From NCBI GenBank assembly GCA_013214715.1, contig JABSSB010000025.1, forward strand, positions 1 through 14,462: a stretch of DNA of 14,462 bases, written 5' to 3'. This stretch comes from Paracoccaceae bacterium (lineage in GTDB: Bacteria; Pseudomonadota; Alphaproteobacteria; Rhodobacterales; Rhodobacteraceae). Under the pieces are notes generated by a model, which was not told the origin of the DNA, did not search any database, and saw nothing but the letters and a program-made list of their open reading frames with translations. A program made the position numbers and the translations under genes. Positions 1 through 8,249 of the stretch are shown here, piece by piece (position 1 is the first letter of the stretch; the number at the start of each line of letters is the position of its first letter).

Positions 1-481
1 GGGCAATCTCATTGCCGTCGGGGTCAATCAAAACGGTGATGGGCAGGCCCAGCACGGCCATCTCGCGGGCGATGGCCTGTTTGGGGTCCTGATGGCTGGT
101 CAGATTGTCGATCTCTGTCTCGGCAAAAAACTTCGCAATCCCATTGGGTGAATTCCGCCCCGTGGCCAGCGTCACCACCTGAAAATCGTCCCCGCCAAAC
201 TCGGCCTGCAGCGCGGAAAGCGTCGGCATTTCATGGCGGCAGGGCGCGCACCATGTGGCCCAGAAATTCAGCAGCACATATTGCCCCGCATGATCGGCCA
301 GGCTCCCCATGCCCGCGCCGCCCGCCAGATGCCAGTCCTTCATCGACGCCGGTTGCGGCGCCTCGTGGAAGACCAGCTTTTTCATGTCGCCATCGCGCAG
401 CGCGGCCAACGCTGTCGTGTCAGCCTGGGCATTTGCACCCACAAGCAGGGCCATATAGAGAGTGGCGAGCAGACGAAGCAT
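1..481 (-). CDS. TlpA-family thioredoxin-like protein (3' end outside window)
   Basis: This reads from an ATG at 479–481 leftward and leaves the window after 160 codons with no stop, so the C-terminus is missing. The N-terminus is a signal peptide (hydrophobic residues about 3–17, likely cleavage after Ala-Gln-Ala at 18–20). The thioredoxin fold is shown by WCAPC at 77–81, preceded by LNFWAT, and by the cis-proline motif GLPITV at 145–150. Family members are periplasmic thiol:disulfide oxidoreductases that keep cysteines reduced, often for cytochrome c maturation or cytochrome oxidase assembly. No such partner is visible here, so the substrate is unknown. The start is set by a GGAGGG ribosome site (485–490) just upstream. 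It diverges from argH. The family is certain; the specific role is not. Confidence 0.93.
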   Translation of the reverse strand, partial: MLRLLATLYMALLVGANAQADTTALAALRDGDMKKLVFHEAPQPASMKDWHLAGGAGMGSLADHAGQYVLLNFWATWCAPCRHEMPTLSALQAEFGGDDFQVVTLATGRNSPNGIAKFFAETEIDNLTSHQDPKQAIAREMAVLGLPITVLIDPDGNEIA

Positions 482-506
482 GTTCCCTCCGAAGGGTTAT
501 CCGATA
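482..506. promoter_or_regulatory. 25-bp divergent start region with abutting ribosome sites
   Basis: Only 25 bp separate the two start codons. The minus-strand Shine-Dalgarno of the TlpA gene (complement of 485–490) lies next to the weaker plus-strand GAAGGG (491–496) of argH. There is no room for a promoter here, so the argH promoter must lie within the TlpA coding region and the TlpA promoter within argH. Confidence 0.5.
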
Positions 507-1895
507 ATGACTGACACGACCTCGAACCAGATGTGGGGCGGCCGCTTTGCCGCCGGACCGGACGCGATCATGGAGGCGATCAATGCCTCGATCGGGTTCG
601 ACCAGCGCCTTGCAGCCCAGGACATCGCCGGGTCGCGCGCCCATGCCGCCATGTTGGCCGCCACAGGCGTGATAACGGATAGTGATGCCAAGGCGATCCG
701 GGAAGGGTTGCTCACGGTCTTGTCAGAGATCGAGGCCGGAAGTTTCGAATTTTCCACAGCACTTGAAGACATTCACATGAATGTCGAGGCACGGTTGAAA
801 GAGATCATCGGCGAACCCGCAGGCCGGTTGCACACGGGCCGGTCGCGCAATGATCAGGTGGCGACCGATTTCAAACTCTGGGTCCGCGATCAGTTTGACG
901 CGGCGGAGGCGGGGCTGCTGGCGCTGATCAAGGCGCTGCTGACGCAGGCCGAACAGGGCGCAGACTGGGTGATGCCGGGCTTTACCCATCTGCAAACCGC
1001 ACAGCCGGTGACATGGGGGCATCACATGATGGCCTATGTCGAAATGTTTGGCCGTGACCTCAGCCGTGTGCGCGATGCGCGCGCCCGGATGAATGAATCG
1101 CCCTTGGGGGCGGCCGCGCTGGCGGGCACGTCCTTTCCCATTGACCGGGAGATGACCGCCAAGGCCCTGGGCTTTGACCGCCCGGCGGCCAATTCGCTCG
1201 ACGCCGTGTCGGATCGCGATTTCGCGCTGGAGTTCCTGTCCTGTGCCTCGATCTGCGCCATGCATCTGAGCCGCTTTGCCGAAGAGCTGGTGATCTGGTC
1301 CTCGGCCCAGTTCCGCTTTGTCACGCTGTCAGACCGGTTTTCGACCGGCTCCTCGATCATGCCACAAAAGAAAAACCCAGACGCAGCGGAACTGATCCGC
1401 GCGAAGGTGGGCCGCATCTTTGGCGCGCAAACCGGGCTGATGATCGTGATGAAGGGTCTGCCGCTGACCTATTCCAAGGATATGCAGGAAGACAAAGAGC
1501 AGGTTTTTGACGCCGCCGACAGCCTGATGCTGGCGCTCGCCGCAATGGAAGGCATGGTCAAGGATATGAGCGGCAATCGCGACAGCCTCGCCGCTGCGGC
1601 AGGTGCAGGCTTTTCCACCGCGACCGATCTGGCCGATTGGCTGGTGCGGGTGCTGGGCCTGCCCTTCCGCGATGCGCATCACGTGACCGGGGCGCTGGTC
1701 GCCAAGGCCGAAGCCAAAGGCTGCGACCTGCCCGATCTGTCGCTGGAGGAGATGCAGGCCGTCCACTCTGACATCACGACCGGTGTCTATGACGTGCTTG
1801 GGGTGGAAAATTCGGTGCAATCGCGTACATCTTACGGGGGCACCGCGCCCGATCAGGTGCGCGCCCAGATTGCCCGATGGACCCAGATGCTATGA
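507..1895 (+). CDS. argH: Argininosuccinate lyase
   Basis: This enzyme cleaves argininosuccinate to arginine and fumarate, the last step of arginine synthesis, as a cytoplasmic homotetramer. The 462-residue length fits the family. The fumarase/aspartase superfamily signatures are clear: HTGRSRNDQ at 109–117, the catalytic Thr-His at 160–161, and the signature loop GSSIMPQKKNP at 281–291, whose serines include the catalytic base. I chose the ATG at 507, giving the typical N-terminus with MWGGRF at 9–14. An upstream in-frame ATG at 462 would run back into the divergent TlpA gene. The stop overlaps the ATG of the next gene (ATGA, 1892–1895), so argH heads a translationally coupled three-gene unit. 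Confidence 0.98.
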   Translation: MTDTTSNQMWGGRFAAGPDAIMEAINASIGFDQRLAAQDIAGSRAHAAMLAATGVITDSDAKAIREGLLTVLSEIEAGSFEFSTALEDIHMNVEARLKEIIGEPAGRLHTGRSRNDQVATDFKLWVRDQFDAAEAGLLALIKALLTQAEQGADWVMPGFTHLQTAQPVTWGHHMMAYVEMFGRDLSRVRDARARMNESPLGAAALAGTSFPIDREMTAKALGFDRPAANSLDAVSDRDFALEFLSCASICAMHLSRFAEELVIWSSAQFRFVTLSDRFSTGSSIMPQKKNPDAAELIRAKVGRIFGAQTGLMIVMKGLPLTYSKDMQEDKEQVFDAADSLMLALAAMEGMVKDMSGNRDSLAAAAGAGFSTATDLADWLVRVLGLPFRDAHHVTGALVAKAEAKGCDLPDLSLEEMQAVHSDITTGVYDVLGVENSVQSRTSYGGTAPDQVRAQIARWTQML

Positions 1896-2107
1896 CCCGC
1901 CTTGCCGCCGTTTTGTCCCTGCTCACCCTGGCCGCCTGCGGTCTGGACGGGGAGCCGACACCACCCGAAGCCACGCCAGAGCCGCAGACGCGCGTGGGTG
2001 TGGGCGGCTATATCGGGATTGGGTCAGGTGGCAGCTATGGCAGCGGCGGCATTGGCATTGGCGGGCTGGGCCGCAATGGTAATATCTCGGTCGGGGTCGG
2101 GTTCTGA
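1892..2107 (+). CDS. Small glycine-rich lipoprotein
   Basis: This is a 71-residue protein starting at the ATG that overlaps the argH stop by four bases. Residues 1–16 form a lipoprotein signal ending in the lipobox LAAC, so Cys16 is probably lipidated and mature length is about 56 residues. A Pro/Glu-rich linker (21–32) is followed by a Gly-rich tail (about 35–71) in which glycines alternate with Val, Ile, Tyr or Ser, ending in VGVGF. I recognise no catalytic motif and assign no function. It is coupled on both sides: its TGA shares one base with the start of the DUF2834 gene. Small lipoproteins after argH occur in related bacteria, so I regard it as a real gene despite its size. Confidence 0.82.
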   Translation: MTRLAAVLSLLTLAACGLDGEPTPPEATPEPQTRVGVGGYIGIGSGGSYGSGGIGIGGLGRNGNISVGVGF

Positions 2108-2421
2108 TGCGCTATGTGTTTTTCGCGCTGGCGATCTGGGGCGCAATCCACCCGATGTATTACTTCATGTCCTACATGGCGGCGAATGGCTGGTCCCTGA
2201 CCGCATTGATCGACGCGTGGTATGTCAATGACAGCACCACGGGCCTGACATGGGATCTGATCATCGCGGCGATCACGCTGACCGTGTTCATCCTGTGGGA
2301 GAGCATCCGACAGCGCAACTGGATCGGGCTGGTCGCGATCCCGGCCACCTATTGCATCGGCGTCAGCTGCGGGTTGCCGCTTTATCTGGCGCTGCGGATG
2401 CGCAAACCGAGCCACGATTAG
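2107..2421 (+). CDS. DUF2834 family inner-membrane protein
   Basis: This 104-residue protein is predicted to have three membrane helices (about 4–23, 48–66 and 73–96). Length, spacing and the end-of-protein pattern (GVSCGLPLYLALR, 85–97) match the uncharacterised DUF2834 family as I remember it. There are no obvious catalytic residues, and its function is unknown. The ATG overlaps the preceding stop by one base (TGATG), so it is translated as the third cistron of the argH unit. Its TAG stop overlaps the convergent gene's TAA by part of a shared TTAG. Confidence 0.85.
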   Translation: MRYVFFALAIWGAIHPMYYFMSYMAANGWSLTALIDAWYVNDSTTGLTWDLIIAAITLTVFILWESIRQRNWIGLVAIPATYCIGVSCGLPLYLALRMRKPSHD

Positions 2422-3125
2422 AAAGACACGCGCGTTACGATCCGGTCCTGGTCTTCAATGCGTTTTGGGATGGAAGGACAATCAGGGTCCAATGGCAGGT
2501 CCAAAACCCGATCGACGCGGCAGTTATGTGCAAAGCTGAGGCGACGCTGATCACAGGTGTCCTCCGCCTCCCACAAACTGCGCGAAATCGGGGATCCGAC
2601 GGCCAAGGTGATGATGCTGCGAGAAAAGTTGTTCTCGGTGACTGCGCCATTCTCCATCAAGGTCGCAATCGTTTCCAGCATGATCTGCTGGCTGTCGTCA
2701 AAATCCATCTCGGCATGTTTGGCTTCTTCGGGCGTGGCTTTTCCGTCTTTGCGGCAGCTATTGGCTACAAAAATCCAGTCATGCACCGCATAGGCGGGCC
2801 CATAAGCCCACGGGTTGAACCCGCGAAAAACCTGTGCCAGCCGGGGAACTGAGCCTCCATCCGTGTAGAACCTTTCGGGGCGGATCGCCGTTTCATAACC
2901 GGTTGAGACCGGGCGCGTGAAAGACAACCGGGCCTTTGGAGCCGGGACAAAGGCAAACCGACCGCTACCAGTATTTTGGTCGCCATCATCCAGCCACAAG
3001 ACAAGCAATTCGCCGGAAAACTCTCCGGTCGGGGCGCCGCTGGCGTTCAACTCCTTCGCCGCATCCGCCACCGGGTTGCAAGCCACTAGCGCCCCGCCGC
3101 ATAGCAGAGCCAATATCCATCGCAT
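2418..3125 (-). CDS. Lipoprotein with DUF1353-like domain
   Basis: This is a 235-residue predicted lipoprotein. Residues 1–15 are a hydrophobic signal with lipobox LVAC, placing the lipidated Cys at 16. The middle carries TDGGSVPR (88–95) and, about 20 residues later, AVHDWIF (113–119). This spacing resembles the phage-associated DUF1353 family (TDGASIPR...HDYLY), which has no established activity. Four further cysteines (124, 191, 202, 216) could form disulfides outside the cytoplasm. I chose ATG 3123–3125 because an AAGGGTGG ribosome site lies 5 nt upstream; a GTG at 3134 is possible but badly placed. It converges on, and overlaps by four bases, the end of the DUF2834 gene. The family call is moderate and function is unknown. 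Confidence 0.75.
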   Translation of the reverse strand: MRWILALLCGGALVACNPVADAAKELNASGAPTGEFSGELLVLWLDDGDQNTGSGRFAFVPAPKARLSFTRPVSTGYETAIRPERFYTDGGSVPRLAQVFRGFNPWAYGPAYAVHDWIFVANSCRKDGKATPEEAKHAEMDFDDSQQIMLETIATLMENGAVTENNFSRSIITLAVGSPISRSLWEAEDTCDQRRLSFAHNCRVDRVLDLPLDPDCPSIPKRIEDQDRIVTRVSF

Positions 3126-3237
3126 GAAAACCACCCTTGCCTCTCAATAGGATCAGCCAAGACCACATCAGCTGGCCCTGTCAACGCTGCGCATTTCAGG
3201 CGTTGCGATGACCGATCTTCCGGCCTAAACCGCGCTC
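3126..3237. promoter_or_regulatory. Divergent intergenic region upstream of lysA
   Basis: This 112-bp region must hold promoters for the minus-strand lipoprotein and for lysA. A weak candidate lysA promoter is TTGCGA (3203–3208) and TAAACC (3226–3231) with 17-bp spacing, which would start transcription close to the lysA ATG. An imperfect inverted repeat, CAACGC (3182–3187) with GCGTTG (3200–3205), is also present. Neither is strong evidence. Confidence 0.3.
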
Positions 3238-4524
3238 ATGGATCATTTTCTCTATCGCGACGGCGCCCTTTACGCCGAAGACGTCCCCGTGGCCGAGATT
3301 GCCGCCGCGGTCGGCACGCCGTTTTACCTGTATTCCACCGCGACCCTGCTGCGCCATTTCACCTTGTTTGACGACGCGCTCGACGGGATGGAGCATCTGG
3401 TCTGCTATGCGATGAAAGCAGCCTCCAATCAGGCGATTCTGGCCACGCTGGCCGGGGCGGGCGCGGGAATGGACGTGGTGTCGGGCGGCGAATACCGCCG
3501 CGCCAAGGCCGCTGGCGTGCCCGGTGATCGGATCGTTTTTTCCGGCGTCGGCAAAACCAAAGAGGAAATCCACCTCGCGCTCACCGGCGGCATCCGGCAA
3601 TTCAATGTCGAAAGCGAGCCCGAGATGGAGATGATCAGCCGTGTCGCCTCTGGCCTGGGCATGACCGCGCCGATCACCGTGCGCGTGAACCCGGATGTCG
3701 ATGCCAAGACCCATGCCAAGATCGCCACTGGCAAAAGCGAAAACAAATTCGGCATCCCCATTGCCCGCGCGCGGGAGGTCTACGCTCAGGCCGCCGCCCT
3801 GCCGGGGTTGGATGTAATCGGGATTGACGTTCATATCGGTTCTCAGTTGACCGATCTCGGCCCGTTTGAGCTCGCCTATCAAAAAGTAGCCGAGCTGACC
3901 GAAACCCTGCGCGCCGATGGGCATGATATCCGCCGCCTTGATCTCGGCGGTGGCCTCGGCATCCCCTATACGCGGTCAAATGAGGCACTTCCGTTGCCGT
4001 CAGACTATGGTGCGTTGATCCGCCGCACGGTCGGGGATCTGGGCTGCGAGGTCGAGATTGAGCCAGGCCGACTGATTGCCGGAAATGCCGGGATCATGGT
4101 CAGCAAGGTGATCTATTTGAAAGAAGGCGAAGGCCGCGATTTCATGATCCTCGATGGCGCGATGAACGACCTGATCCGCCCCGCCATGTATGAGGCGTAT
4201 CACGACATTATCCCGGTGCGCGAACCGGATGCCGGAGCCGAGCAGGCGCCCTATGATATCGTCGGCCCGGTCTGCGAAAGCGGCGATACCTTTGCCAAAC
4301 AGCGCATGATGCCGCCGGTTGCGGCCGGGGATCTAATCGCCTTTCGCGGCGCAGGCGCCTATGGGGCGGTGATGTCCAGCGAATACAATTCCCGCCCATT
4401 GATCCCCGAAGTTCTGGTGAAAGGGGATCAATTTGCAGTTATTCGTCCTCGCCCGACCTTTGACGAAATGATCAATCGCGATACCATTCCAGAGTGGGTC
4501 GAAGGATATTCCGCCGCGACCTGA
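3238..4524 (+). CDS. lysA: Diaminopimelate decarboxylase
   Basis: This PLP enzyme decarboxylates meso-diaminopimelate to L-lysine, the last lysine-synthesis step, in the cytoplasm. All hallmarks of the alanine racemase-fold (fold III) decarboxylases are present: the Schiff-base lysine in YAMKA (Lys60), HIGSQ at 199–203, the phosphate-binding GGGLGI at 237–242, EPGR at 275–278, the partner-subunit active-site cysteine in CESGD (Cys346), and the PLP-contacting tyrosine region GAYGAVMSSEYNSRP (373–387). The 428-residue length is normal. No Shine-Dalgarno precedes the ATG, yet the N-terminus matches the family well. It is followed 14 bp later by the TIGR02302 gene, so the two are probably cotranscribed. 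Confidence 0.98.
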   Translation: MDHFLYRDGALYAEDVPVAEIAAAVGTPFYLYSTATLLRHFTLFDDALDGMEHLVCYAMKAASNQAILATLAGAGAGMDVVSGGEYRRAKAAGVPGDRIVFSGVGKTKEEIHLALTGGIRQFNVESEPEMEMISRVASGLGMTAPITVRVNPDVDAKTHAKIATGKSENKFGIPIARAREVYAQAAALPGLDVIGIDVHIGSQLTDLGPFELAYQKVAELTETLRADGHDIRRLDLGGGLGIPYTRSNEALPLPSDYGALIRRTVGDLGCEVEIEPGRLIAGNAGIMVSKVIYLKEGEGRDFMILDGAMNDLIRPAMYEAYHDIIPVREPDAGAEQAPYDIVGPVCESGDTFAKQRMMPPVAAGDLIAFRGAGAYGAVMSSEYNSRPLIPEVLVKGDQFAVIRPRPTFDEMINRDTIPEWVEGYSAAT

Positions 4525-4538
4525 GCAAGGAATGCTGA

Positions 4539-7172
4539 ATGGCTCTGTTCCGGTCACGCGCCGACGATACCTCTCCGCTCTCGCGTCCCGCCTTGTCGCG
4601 GGCGCTGCGGCTGACACATCTGGGCATGATGGCCGAAGCGCTGTGGCGCGCTTTTTGGCCCTTAGTGGCGGTCTGCATGGTTCTGCTGTCTTCGCTGATG
4701 CTGGGGCTTCAGGATGTGACCGCGGTCGAAGTGGTCTGGGCGCTGTCCATGCTGGGGGCGCTGATGCTGATCGTGTCGGGGGTGGCCGGAGCGCTGCGCC
4801 TGACATGGCCCAGCCGCGAGGATGCGATTGCCCGGCTGGATGCCACGCTGCCAGGCCGTCCGATCCGTGCGCTTCTGGATGAACAGGCGCTTGGCGGTGG
4901 CGATGCAGCCACCGATGCCGTTTGGGCCGCACATCAGGCGCGGATGGCTGCCAAGGCCGACAAGGCCCAGCGCGTGCAGCCCGATCTCAGCCTCAGCAGC
5001 CGCGACCCATATGCGCTGCGGTATGCGGCGGCGCTTTTTTTTGCCATGGCTCTGATTTTTGGCTCGGTCTGGCGGATCAGCTCGGTGGCCGATATGGCAC
5101 CGGGCAGCGCACAAGCCGCGATGGGACCCAGTTGGGAAGGCTGGATCGAACCGCCGCGCTATACCGGACTGCCGACGCTCTATCTGAACGATATTGACGG
5201 CGACAGCCTTGAGGTGCCGCAGGGCGCTCAGATTACCCTGCGCTTTTATGGCCAGCCGGGTGACCTGACGCTGGCTGAAACCGTGTCGGGCCGGGTTGGC
5301 GAATTGCCCTCAGCCTCGGACCCTGCGCAAAGCTTCCCCGTGACCCAAGGCGGAGAGCTGCGCATCGACGGCCCCGGCGGCAAGGTTTGGACCGTGGTTG
5401 TGATCCCAGATCAGATGCCCGAAATTCTGCCCACCGGCCAGCCCGAAGCCGAACCTGCCGGCCCCATGAGCCTGAGTTTCACGGCCCAGGATGATTACGG
5501 CATCGCCAATGGCCGGGTGCAAATCGCGCTGGATCTGGACGCAATTGACCGTCGCCATGGGCTGAGCATTGATCCAGAACCACGGGCCGAGATCATCGCA
5601 GATCTGCCACTGCCGATCTCGGGCGACCGCTCTGACTTTGTCGAAGCGTTTCGCGAAGACTTCTCAGAGCATCCTTGGGTGCATCTGCCCGTGACCTTCA
5701 CTTTCAGCGCGCAGGACGCGCTGGGGCAGGAAGGGGTGTCAGAGCCTTTGGCCGCCAGCCTGCCTGGGCGGCGGTTCTTTGACCCGATCGCAGCGGCGGT
5801 GATCGAACAGCGCCGCGATCTCCTGTGGAGCCGCGAGAACGCGCCGCGCATCGCGCAAGTGCTGCGCGCGATTTCCTATCAACCCGATGGCCTTTTCCGG
5901 TCGGAAACCGCCTATCTGCGGCTGCGCGTGATCCTGCGGCGGCTTGAGACGCTGGCAAAACACGGCCTGACCGAACCGCAGCGGGACGAGCTCGCCCAAG
6001 CTCTTTGGGATCTGGCGATCATTCTGGAAGAGGGTGATATCGGCGACGCGCTGGAGCGGATGCGTGCCGCGCAGGAACGGCTGAGCGAGGCGATGAAAAA
6101 CGGCGCCTCCGATCAGGAAATCGCGCGGCTGATGCAGGAGTTGCAGCAGGCCACGAATGACTACCTGCGCCAGTTGTCGCGCCAAGCGCAGCAGCAACAG
6201 CAGCAAAATCCCGGCGACCCCAACGCCCAGCAAAATCAGAATCAGATGCAGATGACGCAAAATGATCTGCAGCAGATGATGGATCGCATCCAAGAGCTGA
6301 TGGAACAGGGCCGCTTTGCAGAAGCGCAGCAGGCTTTGGAAGAATTCCAGCAGATGATGGAAAACCTGCGCATCACCCAGCAGCAGGGCGGACAGGGCGG
6401 TCAAAGCCCCGGCCAGCAGGCGATGGAAGGGCTTGCCGAAACCCTGCGCGAACAGCAGGGCCTGTCGGATGAGGCGTTCCGCGAATTGCAGGAACAGTTC
6501 AACCCCAATGCCCAGACCGGCGAAAGCCAGCAGAATGAAGGCCGCAATGGTGGGCAAGGCCGCGGGCAAAGCCATGACGGTCAGGGCCAGCCTGGCCAGC
6601 AGGGTCAGGGCGATGGTCAGACGGGTCAGGCCCAGAACGGTCAGGGGCAGGACGGACAGCAGCAGCCCGGACAGGGGATGCAGCAAGGTCTGGCAGATCG
6701 TCAGCAGGCGCTGCGTCAGGAATTGCAGCGTCAGCAGCAGGGCCTGCCGGGCGCTGGCACACCAGGCGGGGACGCGGCGCGCGATGCGCTCGACCGCGCG
6801 GGTCGCGCGATGGACGATGCTGAAGACGCGCTGCGGCAGGATGATTTCGCCGGGGCCATCGACGACCAATCCCGCGCGATGGAGGCCCTGCGTGATGGTA
6901 TGCAGGAGCTCGGCGAACAGATGGCGCAACAGCAACAAGGCCAGCCCGGACAGGGCAACCAACCCGGAGAAATGCAGGGCGCGTCGCGCGATCCGCTGGG
7001 CCGTAATCCGGGCTCGAATGGCTCATTGGGCACTGATGAAAGCCTGTTGCAGGGCGACGATGTCTACCGCCGTGCGCGGGAATTACTGGATGAAATTCGT
7101 CGCCGCTCGGGCGAAGGCGAACGCCCGGATGCAGAATTGGATTACCTGCGCCGTCTGCTGGACCGGTTCTGA
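4539..7172 (+). CDS. TIGR02302/DUF4175 family membrane protein with Gln/Gly-rich tail
   Basis: This is an 877-residue alphaproteobacterial protein of unknown function. Three predicted membrane helices lie near 36–56, 62–84 and 160–178, with the rest probably periplasmic. Residues about 195–410 look like compact beta-rich domains (GWIEPPRYTG at 201–210, AQDDYGI at 316–322). Residues about 415–545 are helical. From about 547 to 810 the chain is dominated by Gln and Gly, with short helical islands (577–610, 626–651, 743–795). The C-terminus (842–877) is again an ordered, charged helix. The start at 4539 follows an AAGGA ribosome site and keeps the helix arrangement of the family; an ATG-containing alternative at 4532 is in another frame. 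The position directly after lysA is typical. Biochemical function is not known. Confidence 0.9.
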   Translation: MALFRSRADDTSPLSRPALSRALRLTHLGMMAEALWRAFWPLVAVCMVLLSSLMLGLQDVTAVEVVWALSMLGALMLIVSGVAGALRLTWPSREDAIARLDATLPGRPIRALLDEQALGGGDAATDAVWAAHQARMAAKADKAQRVQPDLSLSSRDPYALRYAAALFFAMALIFGSVWRISSVADMAPGSAQAAMGPSWEGWIEPPRYTGLPTLYLNDIDGDSLEVPQGAQITLRFYGQPGDLTLAETVSGRVGELPSASDPAQSFPVTQGGELRIDGPGGKVWTVVVIPDQMPEILPTGQPEAEPAGPMSLSFTAQDDYGIANGRVQIALDLDAIDRRHGLSIDPEPRAEIIADLPLPISGDRSDFVEAFREDFSEHPWVHLPVTFTFSAQDALGQEGVSEPLAASLPGRRFFDPIAAAVIEQRRDLLWSRENAPRIAQVLRAISYQPDGLFRSETAYLRLRVILRRLETLAKHGLTEPQRDELAQALWDLAIILEEGDIGDALERMRAAQERLSEAMKNGASDQEIARLMQELQQATNDYLRQLSRQAQQQQQQNPGDPNAQQNQNQMQMTQNDLQQMMDRIQELMEQGRFAEAQQALEEFQQMMENLRITQQQGGQGGQSPGQQAMEGLAETLREQQGLSDEAFRELQEQFNPNAQTGESQQNEGRNGGQGRGQSHDGQGQPGQQGQGDGQTGQAQNGQGQDGQQQPGQGMQQGLADRQQALRQELQRQQQGLPGAGTPGGDAARDALDRAGRAMDDAEDALRQDDFAGAIDDQSRAMEALRDGMQELGEQMAQQQQGQPGQGNQPGEMQGASRDPLGRNPGSNGSLGTDESLLQGDDVYRRARELLDEIRRRSGEGERPDAELDYLRRLLDRF

Positions 7173-7174
7173 CC

Positions 7175-7198
7175 GGCCCTCAGGCCCTCAGGCCCTCA
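7175..7198. repeat. Three tandem copies of GGCCCTCA
   Basis: Three perfect, adjacent 8-bp units occupy 7175–7182, 7183–7190 and 7191–7198, in the gap between the convergent TIGR02302 and MBL genes. The last unit supplies the minus-strand stop (TGA, complement of 7196–7198) of the MBL gene. This looks like a replication-slippage product. Confidence 0.9.
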
Positions 7199-8245
7199 GA
7201 GGCTACGATAAAGCCATGCCCCATCCGCGCGCTTCTCGCGCGTGACCTGTCCGGTTTGGTGCAGATGGTTGCAATGGGCCACGGCCTCAACCAGCGCCAA
7301 CCCGTATTCCCCCGCCCCGATGCGCCGTTTGAAGAGCGGCGCAAAACAATCAGCGGCGGTTTGCGGCGTTTTCAGATGGGTCAGAAGACGCCCAAGCGCC
7401 CCGTGGTGATTATCGATCAACTGCCGCATCCGTAGCGGCAGCCCGGTAAAGGGCAGCTTATGCCCGCCCAGCACCAGATGCCGTTCTTCTGCCAGACCTG
7501 CCAGCCGTTCGCAGGCCTCCAGCCAGGCGCTGACGGGATCGGCCTCTGGCTCGGTGGCATAGACGCCAAGATTGGGGGAAATCGACGACAGGATCTGATC
7601 GCCAGACAGCACAAGGTGATCATCCAGTGACCAAAAGGTCGCGTGTTCAGGCGCATGGCCATTGCCCATGTGAACCGCCCAGCGCCGCCCACCCATCGTG
7701 ATCTCATCGCCCTGCGCCACGCGGGCAAAGCCCAAGGGCATCGGCGCGACGATATCGGCATAGTTGAAGGGTCGGTCCGCGCGGCGTTTGGCCAAAATCT
7801 CTGGATCCATGCCCGCAGTTTGGAAGAACGCCACGCTTTCGGGCACCATCTCGGCTTGCTCATCCAGCAAGAGCATCCGCGCAAAAAGCCATGACGTGCG
7901 TGAGGTCACCAGCGCGGCGCCCTGCGTGGACTGGAACCACCCGGCATTGCCGACGTGATCAGGGTGATGATGCGTCACCACAACCCGATGCACCGGACGA
8001 CCGCCCAGCACGCCTGCCAGCAGCGCTTCCCAAATCGCAACGGATTTGCGCGAATGCATCCCGGTGTCGACAATCGTCCAGCCATCCGCCCCATCATCCA
8101 GCGCATAGACATTCACATGATCCAGCGCCATCGGCAGAGGCAGGCGAATCCACAACACGCCCTCGGCCACCTCGATATGCTCGCCCGGGCCCGGAGGCTC
8201 GGGCCAAGGATAGCTCAAACCGCCGCGCGGGCCGCCATCTGCCAT
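7196..8245 (-). CDS. MBL-fold metallo-hydrolase
   Basis: This is a 349-residue metallo-beta-lactamase-fold hydrolase, presumably cytoplasmic since no signal peptide is visible. Metal ligands are all in place: HHHPDH at 92–97 (His92, His94, Asp96, His97), His197 in GNGHAPEH, Asp216 in SGDQ and His262 in GGH. The C-terminal 60–70 residues look like the winged-helix extension of LACTB2-like members. The substrate cannot be read from sequence; thioester, lactone and glyoxalase-II-like activities all occur in this group. The ATG lies 4 bp after the stop of the acyl-CoA dehydrogenase gene and lacks a clear ribosome site, suggesting translational coupling. That pairing makes a role in acyl-CoA or thioester metabolism plausible, by inference only. 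Confidence 0.92.
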   Translation of the reverse strand: MADGGPRGGLSYPWPEPPGPGEHIEVAEGVLWIRLPLPMALDHVNVYALDDGADGWTIVDTGMHSRKSVAIWEALLAGVLGGRPVHRVVVTHHHPDHVGNAGWFQSTQGAALVTSRTSWLFARMLLLDEQAEMVPESVAFFQTAGMDPEILAKRRADRPFNYADIVAPMPLGFARVAQGDEITMGGRRWAVHMGNGHAPEHATFWSLDDHLVLSGDQILSSISPNLGVYATEPEADPVSAWLEACERLAGLAEERHLVLGGHKLPFTGLPLRMRQLIDNHHGALGRLLTHLKTPQTAADCFAPLFKRRIGAGEYGLALVEAVAHCNHLHQTGQVTREKRADGAWLYRSL

Positions 8246-8249
8246 TCGA

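Noticed and set aside
2250..2852. 200-codon plus-strand open frame across the 2418 junction
   Set aside because: It overlaps two better-supported genes in another frame or strand and shows no family-like sequence.
5739..6962. 407-codon minus-strand open frame, very leucine-rich
   Set aside because: It is antisense to the Gln-rich part of the TIGR02302 gene; the CAG codons read as CTG (Leu) on the other strand, which explains both its length and composition.
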